A stretch of DNA of 64,000 nt from Owenia fusiformis (Eukaryota; Annelida; Polychaeta; Sabellida; Oweniidae): the NCBI GenBank assembly GCA_903813345.2, contig CAIIXF020000004.1, positions 20,990,477-21,054,476 on the forward strand. Direction: 5' to 3'. Numbering within the stretch: the first letter of the stretch is position 1; every line of letters starts with the position of its first letter. The notes below the pieces were generated by a model that was not told the DNA's origin, made no database searches, and saw only the letters and a program-made list of their open reading frames with translations. The position numbers and the translations under genes are program-made. Below, one piece after another: positions 63,905 to 64,000 of the stretch.

Positions 63905-64000
63905 GTTACCTAACTGTTGAGTGGACTTGATATATGATTTTTATTAACCAAAAATTGAAACCAACACACCTGGTCATTAGCGTATCTAAAAATAGATTTG

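Noticed and set aside
62660-64000. DNA polymerase B of the Polinton-like element
   Set aside because: Looked for polymerase motifs in all frames here and at 50.5-56.7 kb; none seen.

Overview
This is an invertebrate animal genome window. It is A/T-rich, has spliced genes with GT..AG introns averaging a few hundred bases to several kb, and is packed with non-autonomous transposons. Three genes are clear orthologues of animal genes: the C-terminal half of RNA polymerase II subunit RPB1 (POLR2A, + strand, 455-6758), MPDU1 (- strand, 10247-14691) and BIVM (- strand, 31498-42504). A marine lophotrochozoan or similar invertebrate would fit, but the sequence alone does not fix the phylum.

Layout. 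1-7.7 kb: ten POLR2A exons ending in a CTD of about 50 heptads. 10.2-14.7 kb: complete six-exon MPDU1. It is head-to-head across a 250-bp promoter with a three-exon gene for an unrecognised 388-aa coiled-coil protein (14942-21299), whose 4.8-kb first intron is full of foldback repeats. 21.3-31.4 kb: no gene recognised, only nested transposons and minisatellites. 31.5-42.5 kb: eight-exon BIVM. Its introns carry a hAT relic with an expanded coding-like repeat and a young gag-only LTR element with apparently identical LTRs, sitting 7 nt from a splice donor. 43-49 kb: MITEs, a dead mariner and palindromes. 49.2-50.5 kb: an intronless GT61-type glycosyltransferase. 50.5-55.6 kb: no recognised gene. 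55.6-56.0 kb and 62.9-63.9 kb: two small signal-peptide/membrane-protein genes.

The most striking block is 56.7-62.7 kb. It is a compact, intronless, single-strand cluster of Polinton/Maverick (adintovirus-like) genes: DDE integrase with a C-terminal chromodomain, a beta-rich minor-capsid candidate, a basic protein, a major-capsid candidate, an adenain-type cysteine protease with its triad intact, an A32/FtsK-type packaging ATPase and two or three small accessory ORFs. Every frame is open. Together these would give integration, capsid assembly, maturation and genome packaging. No DNA polymerase B and no terminal inverted repeats are visible. A proline tRNA-like gene with a T-run terminator lies on the opposite strand, between the integrase and the capsid genes.

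A second theme is tandem duplication exactly across gene-processing signals. In MPDU1 an exon end plus its 5' splice site is present three times. In BIVM an exon end plus its 5' splice site is present four times, and the last codons plus stop codon are present five times. Many transposon boundaries could be fixed by target-site duplications, which are given in the entries.
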